NCBI GenBank assembly: GCA_016281475.1
Contig: JAEEIS010000068.1
Coordinates: 1-5,589 of the forward strand
DNA: 5,589 nucleotides
Source: Bacteroidales bacterium
GTDB lineage: Bacteria; Bacteroidota; Bacteroidia; Bacteroidales; P3
Direction: 5' to 3'
Shown here: positions 1 to 5,574 of the stretch, piece by piece
Layout: every line of letters begins with the position of its first letter
How positions within the stretch are numbered: the stretch's first letter is position 1
Notes under the pieces: model-generated
Told to the model about the DNA's origin: nothing
The model's database searches: none
Seen by the model: the letters and a program-made list of their open reading frames with translations, nothing else
Made by a program: the position numbers and the translations under genes

Positions 1-9
1 CTTTTTCTT

Positions 10-100
10 TGGCGGAGAAGGGGGGATTCGAACCCCCGGTACCCTAATCGAGTACGACAGTTTAGCAAACTGTTGGTTTCAGCCACTCACCCACCTCTCC
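10..100 (-). tRNA. tRNA-Ser (anticodon GCT), CCA encoded
   Basis: Read on the minus strand this is a class II tRNA. The 7-bp acceptor stem is GGAGAGG (94-100) with CTTCTCC (14-20), containing one G-T pair. The anticodon stem is ACAGT/ACTGT with loop TTGCTAA, so the anticodon is GCT (64-66), which reads AGC/AGU serine codons. The long variable arm expected for serine tRNA is present as GTACTC paired with GGGTAC. The T arm is GGGGG-TTCGAAT-CCCCC. The discriminator base is G (13), followed directly by an encoded CCA (10-12). It lies downstream of gpmA but has its own promoter at 156-187. No clear terminator is visible in the nine bases left in the window. Confidence 0.97.
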
Positions 101-155
101 GTAGCTGTGCGATTTCTACTCAAAAACCTGTGTTTTCTTTCAGCGAAATCGGGTG

Positions 156-187
156 CAAAAGTACGAACTTTTTTTGATATGAACAAA
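156..187 (-). promoter_or_regulatory. Bacteroidota-type promoter for tRNA-Ser
   Basis: On the minus strand, TTTG (184-187) is followed by a 20-nt spacer and TACTTTTG (156-163). This matches the Bacteroidota sigma-ABfr consensus TTTG, 19-21 nt, TAnnTTTG. Transcription would start near 150 and give a leader of about 50 nt before the tRNA. It lies between the gpmA stop and the tRNA, so the tRNA is probably transcribed independently of gpmA. Confidence 0.75.
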
Positions 188-222
188 ACTTTTTTCGTTT
201 TTTGCACTTTTCAGCCCTATGA

Positions 223-969
223 CTAGTTCTTTTTAGCCTGATTTTTAACGCCTTCTATTTTTTTACGAATTTCTTCCTGATTGCCCAAATAGAAATCTTT
301 TTGCAGCTTCATCTGGTCGTCAAATTCAAAAATATAGGGTACTGCGGTAGGAATATTGAAGCCAACAATCTCATCATCGCCCATTCCCTTGAGGGTCTTG
401 ACGATACCGCGCAAACTATTGCCGTGGGCCACCACCATCACCTCGTCGTGCTGCTCGAAGGCCTTGAGGATGGTACCCTCGTAGTAGGGCATCAGTCGGG
501 CAATGGTGTCGCACAGTGCCTCGGTGGCGGGCAGCTCGGCATCGCTAATTTCGGCATAACGCGGGTCTTTGCGCGGATTGCGCTTGTCGTCGGCCTCCAA
601 AGCGGGCGGCTGCACGTCGTAGCTGCGACGCCAGGCCATCAGCTTCTCCTCGCCGTATTTCTGCAGCGTCTCCGCCTTGTTCTTGCCCTGTAGGGCACCG
701 TAGCTCTTCTCGTTGAGACGCCAGCTCTTCTCCACGGGCAGATAGTCCATGTCCATGGCATCGAGAATCTGGTTGAGGGTCTTGACAGCCCGTTTCAGAT
801 AGGAGGTGTAGCACATGGTGGGGCGATAGCCCTCCTCTTTCAACAGGCGACCGGCCATATAGGCCTCGCACATGCCATAAGGAGTCAGGTCAACATCGGT
901 CCAACCAGTAAAAAGATTCATCTTATTCCACTCGCTTTCGCCGTGGCGTACTAAAATCAGTTTCTTCAT
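223..969 (-). CDS. gpmA: 2,3-bisphosphoglycerate-dependent phosphoglycerate mutase
   Basis: This cytosolic glycolytic/gluconeogenic enzyme interconverts 3-phosphoglycerate and 2-phosphoglycerate through a phosphohistidine. At 248 residues it is full length for the family (E. coli GpmA has 250). The N-terminal phosphohistidine motif [10 protein letters not shown] is at residues 6-15, with H9 as the phosphorylated residue and R8 beside it. FTGWTDVDL follows at 20-28. R60 lies in LKRA, the catalytic acid E87 in [14 protein letters not shown] (82-95), and the second catalytic histidine H182 in VVAHGNSLR (179-187). The tail ends in a lysine-rich stretch, as usual. The ATG is only 3 nt after the lgt stop, so the two genes are almost certainly cotranscribed and perhaps translationally coupled. 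Nothing looks broken. The pairing with lgt has no obvious metabolic reason. Confidence 0.97.
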   Translation of the reverse strand: MKKLILVRHGESEWNKMNLFTGWTDVDLTPYGMCEAYMAGRLLKEEGYRPTMCYTSYLKRAVKTLNQILDAMDMDYLPVEKSWRLNEKSYGALQGKNKAETLQKYGEEKLMAWRRSYDVQPPALEADDKRNPRKDPRYAEISDAELPATEALCDTIARLMPYYEGTILKAFEQHDEVMVVAHGNSLRGIVKTLKGMGDDEIVGFNIPTAVPYIFEFDDQMKLQKDFYLGNQEEIRKKIEGVKNQAKKN

Positions 970-972
970 AGT

Positions 973-1839
973 TTATTTAACTTGTTTCTTCTTAATTGTT
1001 TCTGTAAAAATGCCTTCTTTGATAACGCCTTTGTGCGAGAGCACCACCAGCACAATGCCGCCAATGATAAACGGGACGCTAAGCCACTGGCCCATGTCGA
1101 GGGTCATACCCTTCTCAAAATCCACCTGCTCCTCCTTTACAAACTCAATGAGGAATCGCACACCCCACAGCGCTATGAGCCACCAGCCAAAGAGGCGGCC
1201 GTTGTGCAGTTTGCCATCCTTGCGCAGATACACCAGATAGCACACTAGGAAGATGAGCAGATACGAAAGCGACTCGTACAGCTGCGTCGGATGCTTGGGC
1301 ATCGTCTCACCGTTGCGCTCAAAGATGAAGCCCCACGGCAGCGATGTCTCAACACCGTAGATTTCGCTGTTGAACAGGTTGCCCAGACGGATAAAGGCAC
1401 CGCCGAGGGCAATCACAATGACCAGCCGGTCGAGTATCCACCAAGCGTTCATCTTCTTCTTGCGACAATAGAGCCAAATGGTGAGCAGTATGGCAATGGC
1501 AGCTCCATGGCTTGCCAGACCTTGATAGCCCGTGAACTGACCCGTCTTCATATTGAACGGTAGGAATATCTCAAGCCAATGCTCAGAGGTACAAAAATAG
1601 TCGGGCTCGTAAAATAGGCAGTGCCCCAGCCGGGCACCTACCAGTACCGCCACAAACATCCACACCACCAACGATTCCAGGTAGCTCGTTTCCACTTTCT
1701 CGCGCTGGAACATCTTATAGACAATCCAATAGCCGAGCAGAAAGGCAAACAGGAACCCCAGCGAATAGTACCGCAACCCGAACGAGCCGATGTGGAACAT
1801 CACGGGGTCTACATTCCAGTTGATGAAATTAAGCAGCAT
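973..1839 (-). CDS. lgt: Prolipoprotein diacylglyceryl transferase
   Basis: Lgt is an inner-membrane enzyme. It moves diacylglycerol from phosphatidylglycerol to the lipobox cysteine of prolipoproteins, the first step of lipoprotein maturation. The 288 residues contain about seven hydrophobic segments, for example near 22-41, 57-72, 108-125, 135-150, 190-205, 216-232 and 252-268. The Lgt signature GAFIRLGNLFNSEIYG is at 147-162; its R151, N154, E159 and G162 correspond to E. coli R143, N146, E151 and G154. The essential histidine (H103 in E. coli) is H111 in GLASHGA. HPTQLYE (183-189) and RFLIEF (228-233) are the other family blocks. The start MLLNFINWNVDP is typical of Bacteroidota Lgt. It follows rny after an 86-nt spacer made largely of 8-bp tandem repeats and precedes gpmA by 3 nt. 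Confidence 0.97.
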   Translation of the reverse strand: MLLNFINWNVDPVMFHIGSFGLRYYSLGFLFAFLLGYWIVYKMFQREKVETSYLESLVVWMFVAVLVGARLGHCLFYEPDYFCTSEHWLEIFLPFNMKTGQFTGYQGLASHGAAIAILLTIWLYCRKKKMNAWWILDRLVIVIALGGAFIRLGNLFNSEIYGVETSLPWGFIFERNGETMPKHPTQLYESLSYLLIFLVCYLVYLRKDGKLHNGRLFGWWLIALWGVRFLIEFVKEEQVDFEKGMTLDMGQWLSVPFIIGGIVLVVLSHKGVIKEGIFTETIKKKQVK

Positions 1840-1846
1840 AATTCTG

Positions 1847-1870
1847 AATTCGTTAATTCGTTAATTCGTG
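1847..1870. repeat. 8-bp tandem repeat, three AATTCGT(T/G) units
   Basis: The plus strand reads AATTCGTT (1847-1854), AATTCGTT (1855-1862) and AATTCGTG (1863-1870). The array begins 8 bp from the lgt start codon, in the lgt leader. The unit is partly self-complementary (CGAATTAA/TTAATTCG). It looks like slippage-generated repeat DNA; any effect on lgt expression is unproven. Confidence 0.85.
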
Positions 1871-1893
1871 AGTCTTTGATGCGCCAAGGACTA

Positions 1894-1925
1894 ACACATT
1901 TACACATTAACACATTCACACGTTC
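1894..1925. repeat. 8-bp tandem repeat, four ACACATTN-type units
   Basis: The plus strand reads ACACATTT (1894-1901), ACACATTA (1902-1909), ACACATTC (1910-1917) and ACACGTTC (1918-1925). The array stops at the base next to the rny stop codon (1926-1928). It has the same 8-bp period as the neighbouring AATTCGTT array but a different unit. Together the two arrays make up most of the rny-lgt spacer. Confidence 0.85.
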
Positions 1926-3467
1926 TTATTTAGCGTAATTCACGGCACGGGTCTCGCGGATGACCGTCACCTTGATTTGACCGGGGTAGGTCATCTCGTT
2001 CTGAATCTGGCGCGAGAGGTCGAAGCTGAGTTTCGTTGCCTCGGCATCGCTCACCTTCTCGGCACCCACGATGACACGCAGCTCACGTCCTGCCTGAATG
2101 GCATAGGTCTTCACCACTCCGGGGTAGGTCATGGCCATATCCTCGAGCTTCTTCAGACGGTTGATATAGGCCTCCACCACTTCGCGGCGGGCACCGGGGC
2201 GGGCACCGCTGATGGCGTCGCACACCTGGATGATGGGCGAAATGAGGTTGGTCATCTCCGTCTCGTCATGGTGCGCGCCGATGGCGTTGCACACGTCGGG
2301 ATGCTCCTTATACTTCTCGGCCAGTTTCATGCCGAAGATTGCATGCGGCAGTTCGGGCTCTGTCTCAGGCACCTTGCCGATATCGTGCAACAGACCGGCA
2401 CGTTTGGCAAGCTTGGGGTTCAACCCCAACTCGGAGGCCATCGTGGCAGCCAGATTGGCCACCTCGCGGCTGTGCTGCAGCAGGTTCTGACCGTAGGACG
2501 AACGATATTTCATACGTCCCACCATACGCATCAGCTCATGGTTCATATTGTTGATGCCAAGGTCAATGCAGGTACGTTTACCCACTTCGGCAATCTCCTG
2601 CTCAATCTGGCGACGGGTTTTGGCGACCACCTCCTCGATACGGGCGGGGTGGATACGGCCGTCCGTCACTAGCTTGTGCAGCGACAGGCGTGCAATCTCA
2701 CGACGCACGGGGTCGAAACCACTGAGGATGATAGCATCGGGAGAATCGTCGATAATCACCTCCACGCCAGTCAGCGACTCCAAGGCGCGGATGTTGCGAC
2801 CTTCGCGACCAATAATGCGGCCCTTCACCTCCTCGTTCTCTAGGTTGAACACGCTCACCGTGTTCTCAATGGCGTTCTCGGTTGCGGTGCGCTGGATAGA
2901 CTGGATAACAATCTTCTTGGCCTGTTCGTTGGCGGTAATCTTGGCCTCCTCCACGATGTCCATAATGCTGTTCGATGCCTCGGCACGCGCCTCGTCGGTC
3001 ATCATCTCCACCAGATGCTGCTTCGCCTCGTCGGCAGTCATGCCGGCAATGTGCTCCAGCTTCTCGATGCTCTCGTTATACACCTTCTCCACCTCTGCCT
3101 GACGCTTACGCAGCACCTCAATCTGGCTGTTCAGGTTCTCGCTCACCTGCTTCAGCTCGTTGCTCTTCTTCTGCAGGTCCTCCACCTTCTGGTTGAGGGT
3201 GTTCTCGCGCTGTTTCAGCTTGTTTTCCTGCTCGCGGATGGCATTGTTCTTCTCGTTCACCTGCTTGTCGTGCTCGCTCTTCATCTGCAAGAATTTCTCC
3301 TTGGCCTGCAGAATCTTGTCCTTCTTAATCATCTCGCCTTTTTCCTCGGCATCCTTTAGCACCTGCTGGCTCTTGGCAAGCAGTTTGTTGCGTAGTACGC
3401 CGGAGGTGAGCCACATGCCCACGCCTCCGCCTACCACGAGACCAATAATAATTCCAATTACTATCAT
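1926..3467 (-). CDS. rny: Ribonuclease Y
   Basis: RNase Y is a membrane-anchored endoribonuclease that starts mRNA decay and processes RNAs. From the ATG at 3467 it has 513 residues, a typical length. An N-terminal membrane segment (about 2-24) carries a glycine-rich stretch. A long charged coiled coil follows (about 28-190). The KH RNA-binding domain (about 200-270) has its GxxG loop as GREG (220-223). The HD phosphohydrolase domain has H332 in QHSREV, the HD pair H361-D362 in LLHDIGK, AHHDE (398-402) and D417 in VCDAIS. The C-terminal domain ends in RAVNYAK. An in-frame GTG at 3509 would add 14 polar residues before the membrane anchor. I prefer the ATG at 3467 because the family begins directly with the hydrophobic anchor. 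The ATG is about 62 nt after the predicted 3' end of the 6S RNA. Confidence 0.97.
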   Translation of the reverse strand: MIVIGIIIGLVVGGGVGMWLTSGVLRNKLLAKSQQVLKDAEEKGEMIKKDKILQAKEKFLQMKSEHDKQVNEKNNAIREQENKLKQRENTLNQKVEDLQKKSNELKQVSENLNSQIEVLRKRQAEVEKVYNESIEKLEHIAGMTADEAKQHLVEMMTDEARAEASNSIMDIVEEAKITANEQAKKIVIQSIQRTATENAIENTVSVFNLENEEVKGRIIGREGRNIRALESLTGVEVIIDDSPDAIILSGFDPVRREIARLSLHKLVTDGRIHPARIEEVVAKTRRQIEQEIAEVGKRTCIDLGINNMNHELMRMVGRMKYRSSYGQNLLQHSREVANLAATMASELGLNPKLAKRAGLLHDIGKVPETEPELPHAIFGMKLAEKYKEHPDVCNAIGAHHDETEMTNLISPIIQVCDAISGARPGARREVVEAYINRLKKLEDMAMTYPGVVKTYAIQAGRELRVIVGAEKVSDAEATKLSFDLSRQIQNEMTYPGQIKVTVIRETRAVNYAK

Positions 3468-3529
3468 AGTTTGTGTTGTAGTGTGTTTTTGGGGGAACCG
3501 TTGTGCCACATTGGGCTGCAGCCATGTTA

Positions 3530-3710
3530 GAAAAATCCTGCACCAAGCCTTCCGGGAGTTATGATAAACTCGAAACTGATAGGATTTGAGTGCCGGGTGT
3601 CTCAGTTATATTATCCGCGGAGATGCTCCGCCAACCTACCCACCCATGAGCTTACTCGGTTTGTGAATGGTGTTGAGTTTACAAACTGTTTCAGACTCGA
3701 TGCAGGACTA
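3530..3710 (-). ncRNA. ssrS: 6S RNA (SsrS)
   Basis: 6S RNA binds the RNA polymerase holoenzyme by imitating an open promoter, and lowers transcription when nutrients run low. The 181-nt minus-strand segment folds into one nested rod. The closing stem is 14 continuous pairs (3696-3709 with 3534-3547, including G-T pairs). A second helix is 3675-3682 with 3564-3571. A nearly symmetrical bubble of 17 and 16 nt follows. Upper helices are 3654-3657/3588-3591, 3641-3645/3595-3599 and 3633-3636/3604-3607. A GCGGAG-CAT-CTCCGC hairpin (3617-3631) caps the rod. Length, central bubble and shape fit 6S RNA. So does the position just after zapA, where E. coli ssrS also lies. A run of five T follows the closing stem (3531-3535). 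No TAnnTTTG box is visible just upstream, so the RNA may be cut from a longer transcript. Exact ends are estimates. Confidence 0.85.
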
Positions 3711-3989
3711 ACTCGTGCCGAGCAATTGATTGATTTCAGTAAGCCTGTTCTCCAGCCGCGTGTCGCGAAACTGCTGCCTGTCCTGCAGCCTTAACAACTG
3801 CGTAATCTGGGTCAGTGCCACCATGGCCAACAAATCCTGTCCGTCGCCATAGGCATACATCTTAGCATAGCTCTTCGCCTGCGAGTCTATCAACTCTGCC
3901 GCCCGACGCAGAAAATGCTCTTCGTCGGGATTGGTCTTCAGCTTATAGGGCCTGCTAAGTATATGTACTGTTGCCGGTATCTCGTTCAT
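3708..3989 (-). CDS. zapA: Cell division protein ZapA
   Basis: ZapA binds FtsZ directly, bundles its protofilaments and helps form the Z-ring at midcell. The 93 residues match the short ZapA family. The N-terminal globular part carries the short strand pattern TVHILSRPYKLKT (7-19). DEEHFLRRAAELIDSQAKSY (22-41) is the characteristic helix. ALTQITQLLRLQ (58-69) begins the helix that becomes the C-terminal coiled coil used for dimers and tetramers. The upstream coiled-coil gene is its usual Bacteroidota neighbour, 69 nt away. The zapA stop codon (3708-3710) lies inside the 5' strand of the 6S closing stem, so the gene and the RNA touch. An A-rich GAAGAA sits just before the ATG and there is no strong Shine-Dalgarno sequence. 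Confidence 0.92.
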   Translation of the reverse strand: MNEIPATVHILSRPYKLKTNPDEEHFLRRAAELIDSQAKSYAKMYAYGDGQDLLAMVALTQITQLLRLQDRQQFRDTRLENRLTEINQLLGTS

Positions 3990-4058
3990 TTCTTCGAAAT
4001 AGTCGTTTTCTCGCCTTAGCCACGAACAGGTTCGTCTGCCTTCGGCTCTCGGAAACGG

Positions 4059-4352
4059 TCATTCAGACTTGTTAATTAATGCCAAACTCTTATCTATGCT
4101 TCGTATCAGTTGATTGATTCTTAGTTTAATCTCCACAGTGTCGCCTTTTTGCGCCAGCGTGTTCCCTAGTTTTAATATATTGTTTTGTTCTTTTAGATTA
4201 TTAATTGTTATATTTTGATTGTTCACTTGCTCTTGCAGCTCCCTGCACCGCTCTGCCGACTCCTCCACCTCAACACGCAGACGTCCGTTCTCCTCTACCA
4301 ACTTGCGAACCTTCCATTCAATCTCTGCTACCGTGGTTTCAAAATCGAACAT
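4059..4352 (-). CDS. Small coiled-coil protein, probable ZapB-like partner of ZapA
   Basis: This 97-residue acidic protein has no signal peptide or membrane segment. Residues about 8-64 are a continuous coiled coil (VAEIEWKVRKLVEEN, then ELQEQV, then NNLKEQNNILKL). The C-terminal block IKLRINQLIRSIDKSLALIN (75-94) resembles the INxLVREIDKCIALL tail of the small protein found directly upstream of zapA in many Bacteroidota. Size, coiled coil and position suggest a ZapB-like helper that bridges ZapA-decorated FtsZ filaments, but this is inferred from context, not from a diagnostic motif. It is the first gene of the minus-strand block. Its ATG is about 28 nt after the predicted transcription start of the promoter at 4385-4416. 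A generic coiled-coil protein of unknown role remains possible. Confidence 0.85.
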   Translation of the reverse strand: MFDFETTVAEIEWKVRKLVEENGRLRVEVEESAERCRELQEQVNNQNITINNLKEQNNILKLGNTLAQKGDTVEIKLRINQLIRSIDKSLALINKSE

Positions 4353-4384
4353 AATAATGTCAGTTTACACTACAAAAAGCGGTG

Positions 4385-4416
4385 CAAAATTACTAATTTT
4401 TTACATTATACACAAA
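4385..4416 (-). promoter_or_regulatory. Bacteroidota-type promoter of the zapB-like/zapA/6S/rny block
   Basis: On the minus strand, TTTG (4413-4416), a 20-nt AT-rich spacer and TAATTTTG (4385-4392) fit the consensus TTTG, 19-21 nt, TAnnTTTG. The expected start is near 4380, about 28 nt before the coiled-coil gene. No other convincing TAnnTTTG promoter appears between here and the tRNA promoter, so this is the best candidate to drive the block through rny and perhaps on to lgt and gpmA. Confidence 0.75.
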
Positions 4417-4636
4417 AAATATTTCCAATACGCCCCACAATATCAAACCAAATAAATATAAATCAAAACATTACATAAATTCATTTTATCCTTTACATTC
4501 AATCCTAAACACAACAATCTACCCATTTGTAGCATGAGTTCGGGATAAAATACGAGATTTACTCCTCAATTACGGAGAAGAAAGTATTCAAAAAGCATCG
4601 GGGAAATAGGGGAAACGAATAACCCCGAAACACAAT

Positions 4637-4810
4637 TCGTTGATTAATAGTGATACAAAACGAAAGTCACAAAAGTCACATGTCACATGCATATGCTTTT
4701 GTTATCGGGGATGGGTCTATAATTAATATAATTTATTATTATTATAGGAGGTATTCAAGAACCAAAAATCATTGCATGTGACTTGTGACTTTCTTGCAAA
4801 TCGTTGATTA
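4637..4810. repeat. Possible miniature element: direct repeats flanking inverted GTCACA-rich arms
   Basis: A 10-bp direct repeat, TCGTTGATTA, lies at 4637-4646 and 4801-4810. Between the copies are two inverted arms. The left arm (4662-4690) begins GAAAGTCACAAAAGTCACATG. The right arm (4776-4794) reads GAAAGTCACAAGTCACATG on the minus strand, so they differ mainly by two extra bases. The core includes 29 bp of only A and T (4718-4746). The layout recalls a MITE with a target duplication. However, the gaps between direct repeat and arm are unequal (15 and about 7 bp), so this is only a candidate. Confidence 0.4.
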
Positions 4811-4837
4811 TTATAAACTTGTAAAAAATGAATGCTT

Positions 4838-4865
4838 GAGATGTCACATTTGCTTGTAACATCTC
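4838..4865. repeat. Imperfect inverted repeat / hairpin
   Basis: GAGATGT (4838-4844) and ACATCTC (4859-4865) pair over 7 bp. After one C-A mismatch, ACA and TGT add 3 bp around a 6-nt TTTGCT loop. The left arm carries another GTCACA motif. No T-run follows, so it is not a standard terminator. It could be an operator or an RNA hairpin. Confidence 0.55.
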
Positions 4866-4972
4866 TACGTGAGTTTAATTTTATTGCGCTAAATATCAGT
4901 CATTTCTCTTATTGTTGGCAAAGTCGTGTTATGAACAGGTGATGCATTTGTTTTTATGCTGAACACATCAGC

Positions 4973-4990
4973 CAGAAAAACGGTTTTCTG
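4973..4990. repeat. Perfect 7-bp hairpin
   Basis: CAGAAAA (4973-4979), loop ACGG and TTTTCTG (4984-4990) form a perfect but AT-rich stem with a 4-nt loop. There is no gene ending nearby and no following T-run, so no function is assigned. Confidence 0.5.
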
Positions 4991-5021
4991 TTGCTCAAAC
5001 CTCACACTCCTTTTTTGACAC

Positions 5022-5062
5022 AAGAGAGCCTCTTTTTCCACCAAAGAGAGCCTCTTTTTTTT
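5022..5062 (+). terminator. Duplicated terminator-like hairpin
   Basis: AAGAGAGCCTCTTTTT occurs at 5022-5037 and again at 5044-5059, a period of 22 bp. Each copy folds as AAGAG-AGC-CTCTT followed by T residues. The second copy has a 6-bp stem (AAAGAG/CTCTTT) and a longer T-run to 5062. This is the shape of intrinsic terminators on the plus strand, although the stems are short and AT-rich. The pair lies about 40 bp before the plus-strand promoter and could insulate it from upstream transcription. No plus-strand gene that would need terminating is visible to the left. Confidence 0.4.
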
Positions 5063-5098
5063 AAAAGTGGGAAAAGTGACATTTTCTGCTCGAAAAAG

Positions 5099-5129
5099 TT
5101 TGCCATGTCGTTAATCCGCGCTATCTTTG
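5099..5129 (+). promoter_or_regulatory. Bacteroidota-type promoter, plus strand, without a recognised gene
   Basis: TTTG (5099-5102), a 19-nt spacer and TATCTTTG (5122-5129) followed by CA match the TTTG/TAnnTTTG consensus closely. Transcription should start near 5134 and run rightwards. The sequence after it has no recognisable coding gene, so it would make a leader, a small RNA, or the 5' remnant of a lost gene. Confidence 0.7.
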
Positions 5130-5313
5130 CATTCGAAAACGGTCGGGAAGTGGCCAATCTCAGATTCGTTTTCACGGCGTGCCTCCACTCTGCCTTCGCT
5201 CTGGGTTTGCTCTGGGTTCGCTTCCGGAGGCGAAGAAAAACACAAGGCAACGCGGCAGCAGAAACACGGCACAAACAAGAGGTCTTTGACATATTTGCTT
5301 ATAGGATTTCATC
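5130..5313 (+). other. Transcribed leader-like sequence after the plus-strand promoter
   Basis: No gene is recognised here. GAAAACG (5135-5141) can pair with CGTTTTC (5167-5173), close to the expected 5' end of the transcript. An 11-bp tandem duplication GCTCTGGGTT(T/C) covers 5198-5219. TTCGCTTCC/GGAGGCGAA (5217-5234) is a near-perfect palindrome. The composition is richer in GC than the DNA to its left. It could be an untranslated leader or small RNA whose downstream gene has been lost. Frames across this stretch look like chance. Confidence 0.35.
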
Positions 5314-5432
5314 AAGACCCGGTGGGTGGCATCGCTCTTCGCGGTCGGAGCCAAGACCAGCCTGCAGCACAGCCACATGTATTGACATATTCCGTTTTAC
5401 GACAGAATATAATTGCAATACCACCGGGTCTT
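5314..5432. repeat. 12-bp perfect inverted repeat enclosing 95 bp
   Basis: AAGACCCGGTGG (5314-5325) and its exact reverse complement CCACCGGGTCTT (5421-5432) lie 95 bp apart. The right copy is inside the COG2865-like fragment, where it encodes the RPGG residues. The left copy overlaps the stop of that frame. Possible explanations are an invertible segment, an inverted duplication or chance. No recombinase gene and no TAnnTTTG promoter lie within the enclosed segment. Confidence 0.6.
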
Positions 5433-5566
5433 TCCTCATAGTAGGGTTCTGGAACACCCTGCATTTGACAAGCATCAACCATTCTGACCACACCGGACCC
5501 CCAACTTTCCAACCAAGTACATTTGTATAATATTACAGCAATCAAAGGGTTTATGTTTAGCGACTG

Positions 5567-5574
5567 CAAAGATA
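5567..5574 (-). promoter_or_regulatory. Possible promoter -7 box at window edge
   Basis: The minus strand reads TATCTTTG followed by CA, identical to the -7 box of the plus-strand promoter at 5122-5129. The matching TTTG would lie just outside the window, so it cannot be confirmed. If real, it would transcribe leftwards through the COG2865-like fragment, towards the plus-strand promoter. Confidence 0.35.

Larger units (their letters stand above)
4417..5098. other. AT-rich non-coding region with hairpins and repeats
   Basis: I find no credible gene on either strand. Reading frames here are short, have odd composition and match no family I recognise. The left part (4417-4595) is AT-rich and holds nothing I can name. 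TCGGGG (4598-4603) and CCCCGA (4623-4628) can form a small hairpin with a 19-nt loop. The rest holds the repeat element, hairpins and terminator-like repeats listed separately. An AGGAGG at 4747-4752 looks like a ribosome binding site, but no reading frame follows it. Confidence 0.7.

Noticed and set aside
1847..1925. CRISPR array
   Set aside because: The repeats are contiguous 8-bp units without spacers, and no cas genes are present.
3468..3509. In-frame GTG start that would extend RNase Y to 527 residues
   Set aside because: RNase Y normally begins directly with its membrane anchor. The extra 14 residues are polar and do not resemble the family, and the ATG at 3467 gives the usual length.
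4022..4035. ACGAAC-AG-GTTCGT inverted repeat between the coiled-coil gene and zapA
   Set aside because: The loop is only 2 nt and there is no T-run. In a 69-nt spacer inside a cotranscribed pair it gives too little to call a terminator or regulator.
4747..4752. AGGAGG Shine-Dalgarno-like sequence
   Set aside because: The nearest ATG downstream is followed at once by TGA, and Bacteroidota rarely rely on this motif.
4637..4865. Replication origin
   Set aside because: The AT-rich tract and repeated motifs are suggestive, but there are no DnaA boxes (TTATCCACA-like) and no replication gene in the window.
5382..5413. TTGACA and TATAAT resembling a sigma-70 promoter
   Set aside because: The spacer is 20 nt, too long for the classical promoter. 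Bacteroidota use a different consensus, and the sequence lies within or next to the COG2865-like fragment.
5518..5525. TACATTTG matching a plus-strand TAnnTTTG box
   Set aside because: There is no TTTG 19-21 nt upstream, and no gene follows before the window ends.
4991..5530. Long plus-strand reading frame of 179 codons across the orphan promoter and repeats
   Set aside because: It spans the terminator-like repeats, the promoter and the antisense of the COG2865-like fragment. Its composition is not protein-like and it matches no family I know.
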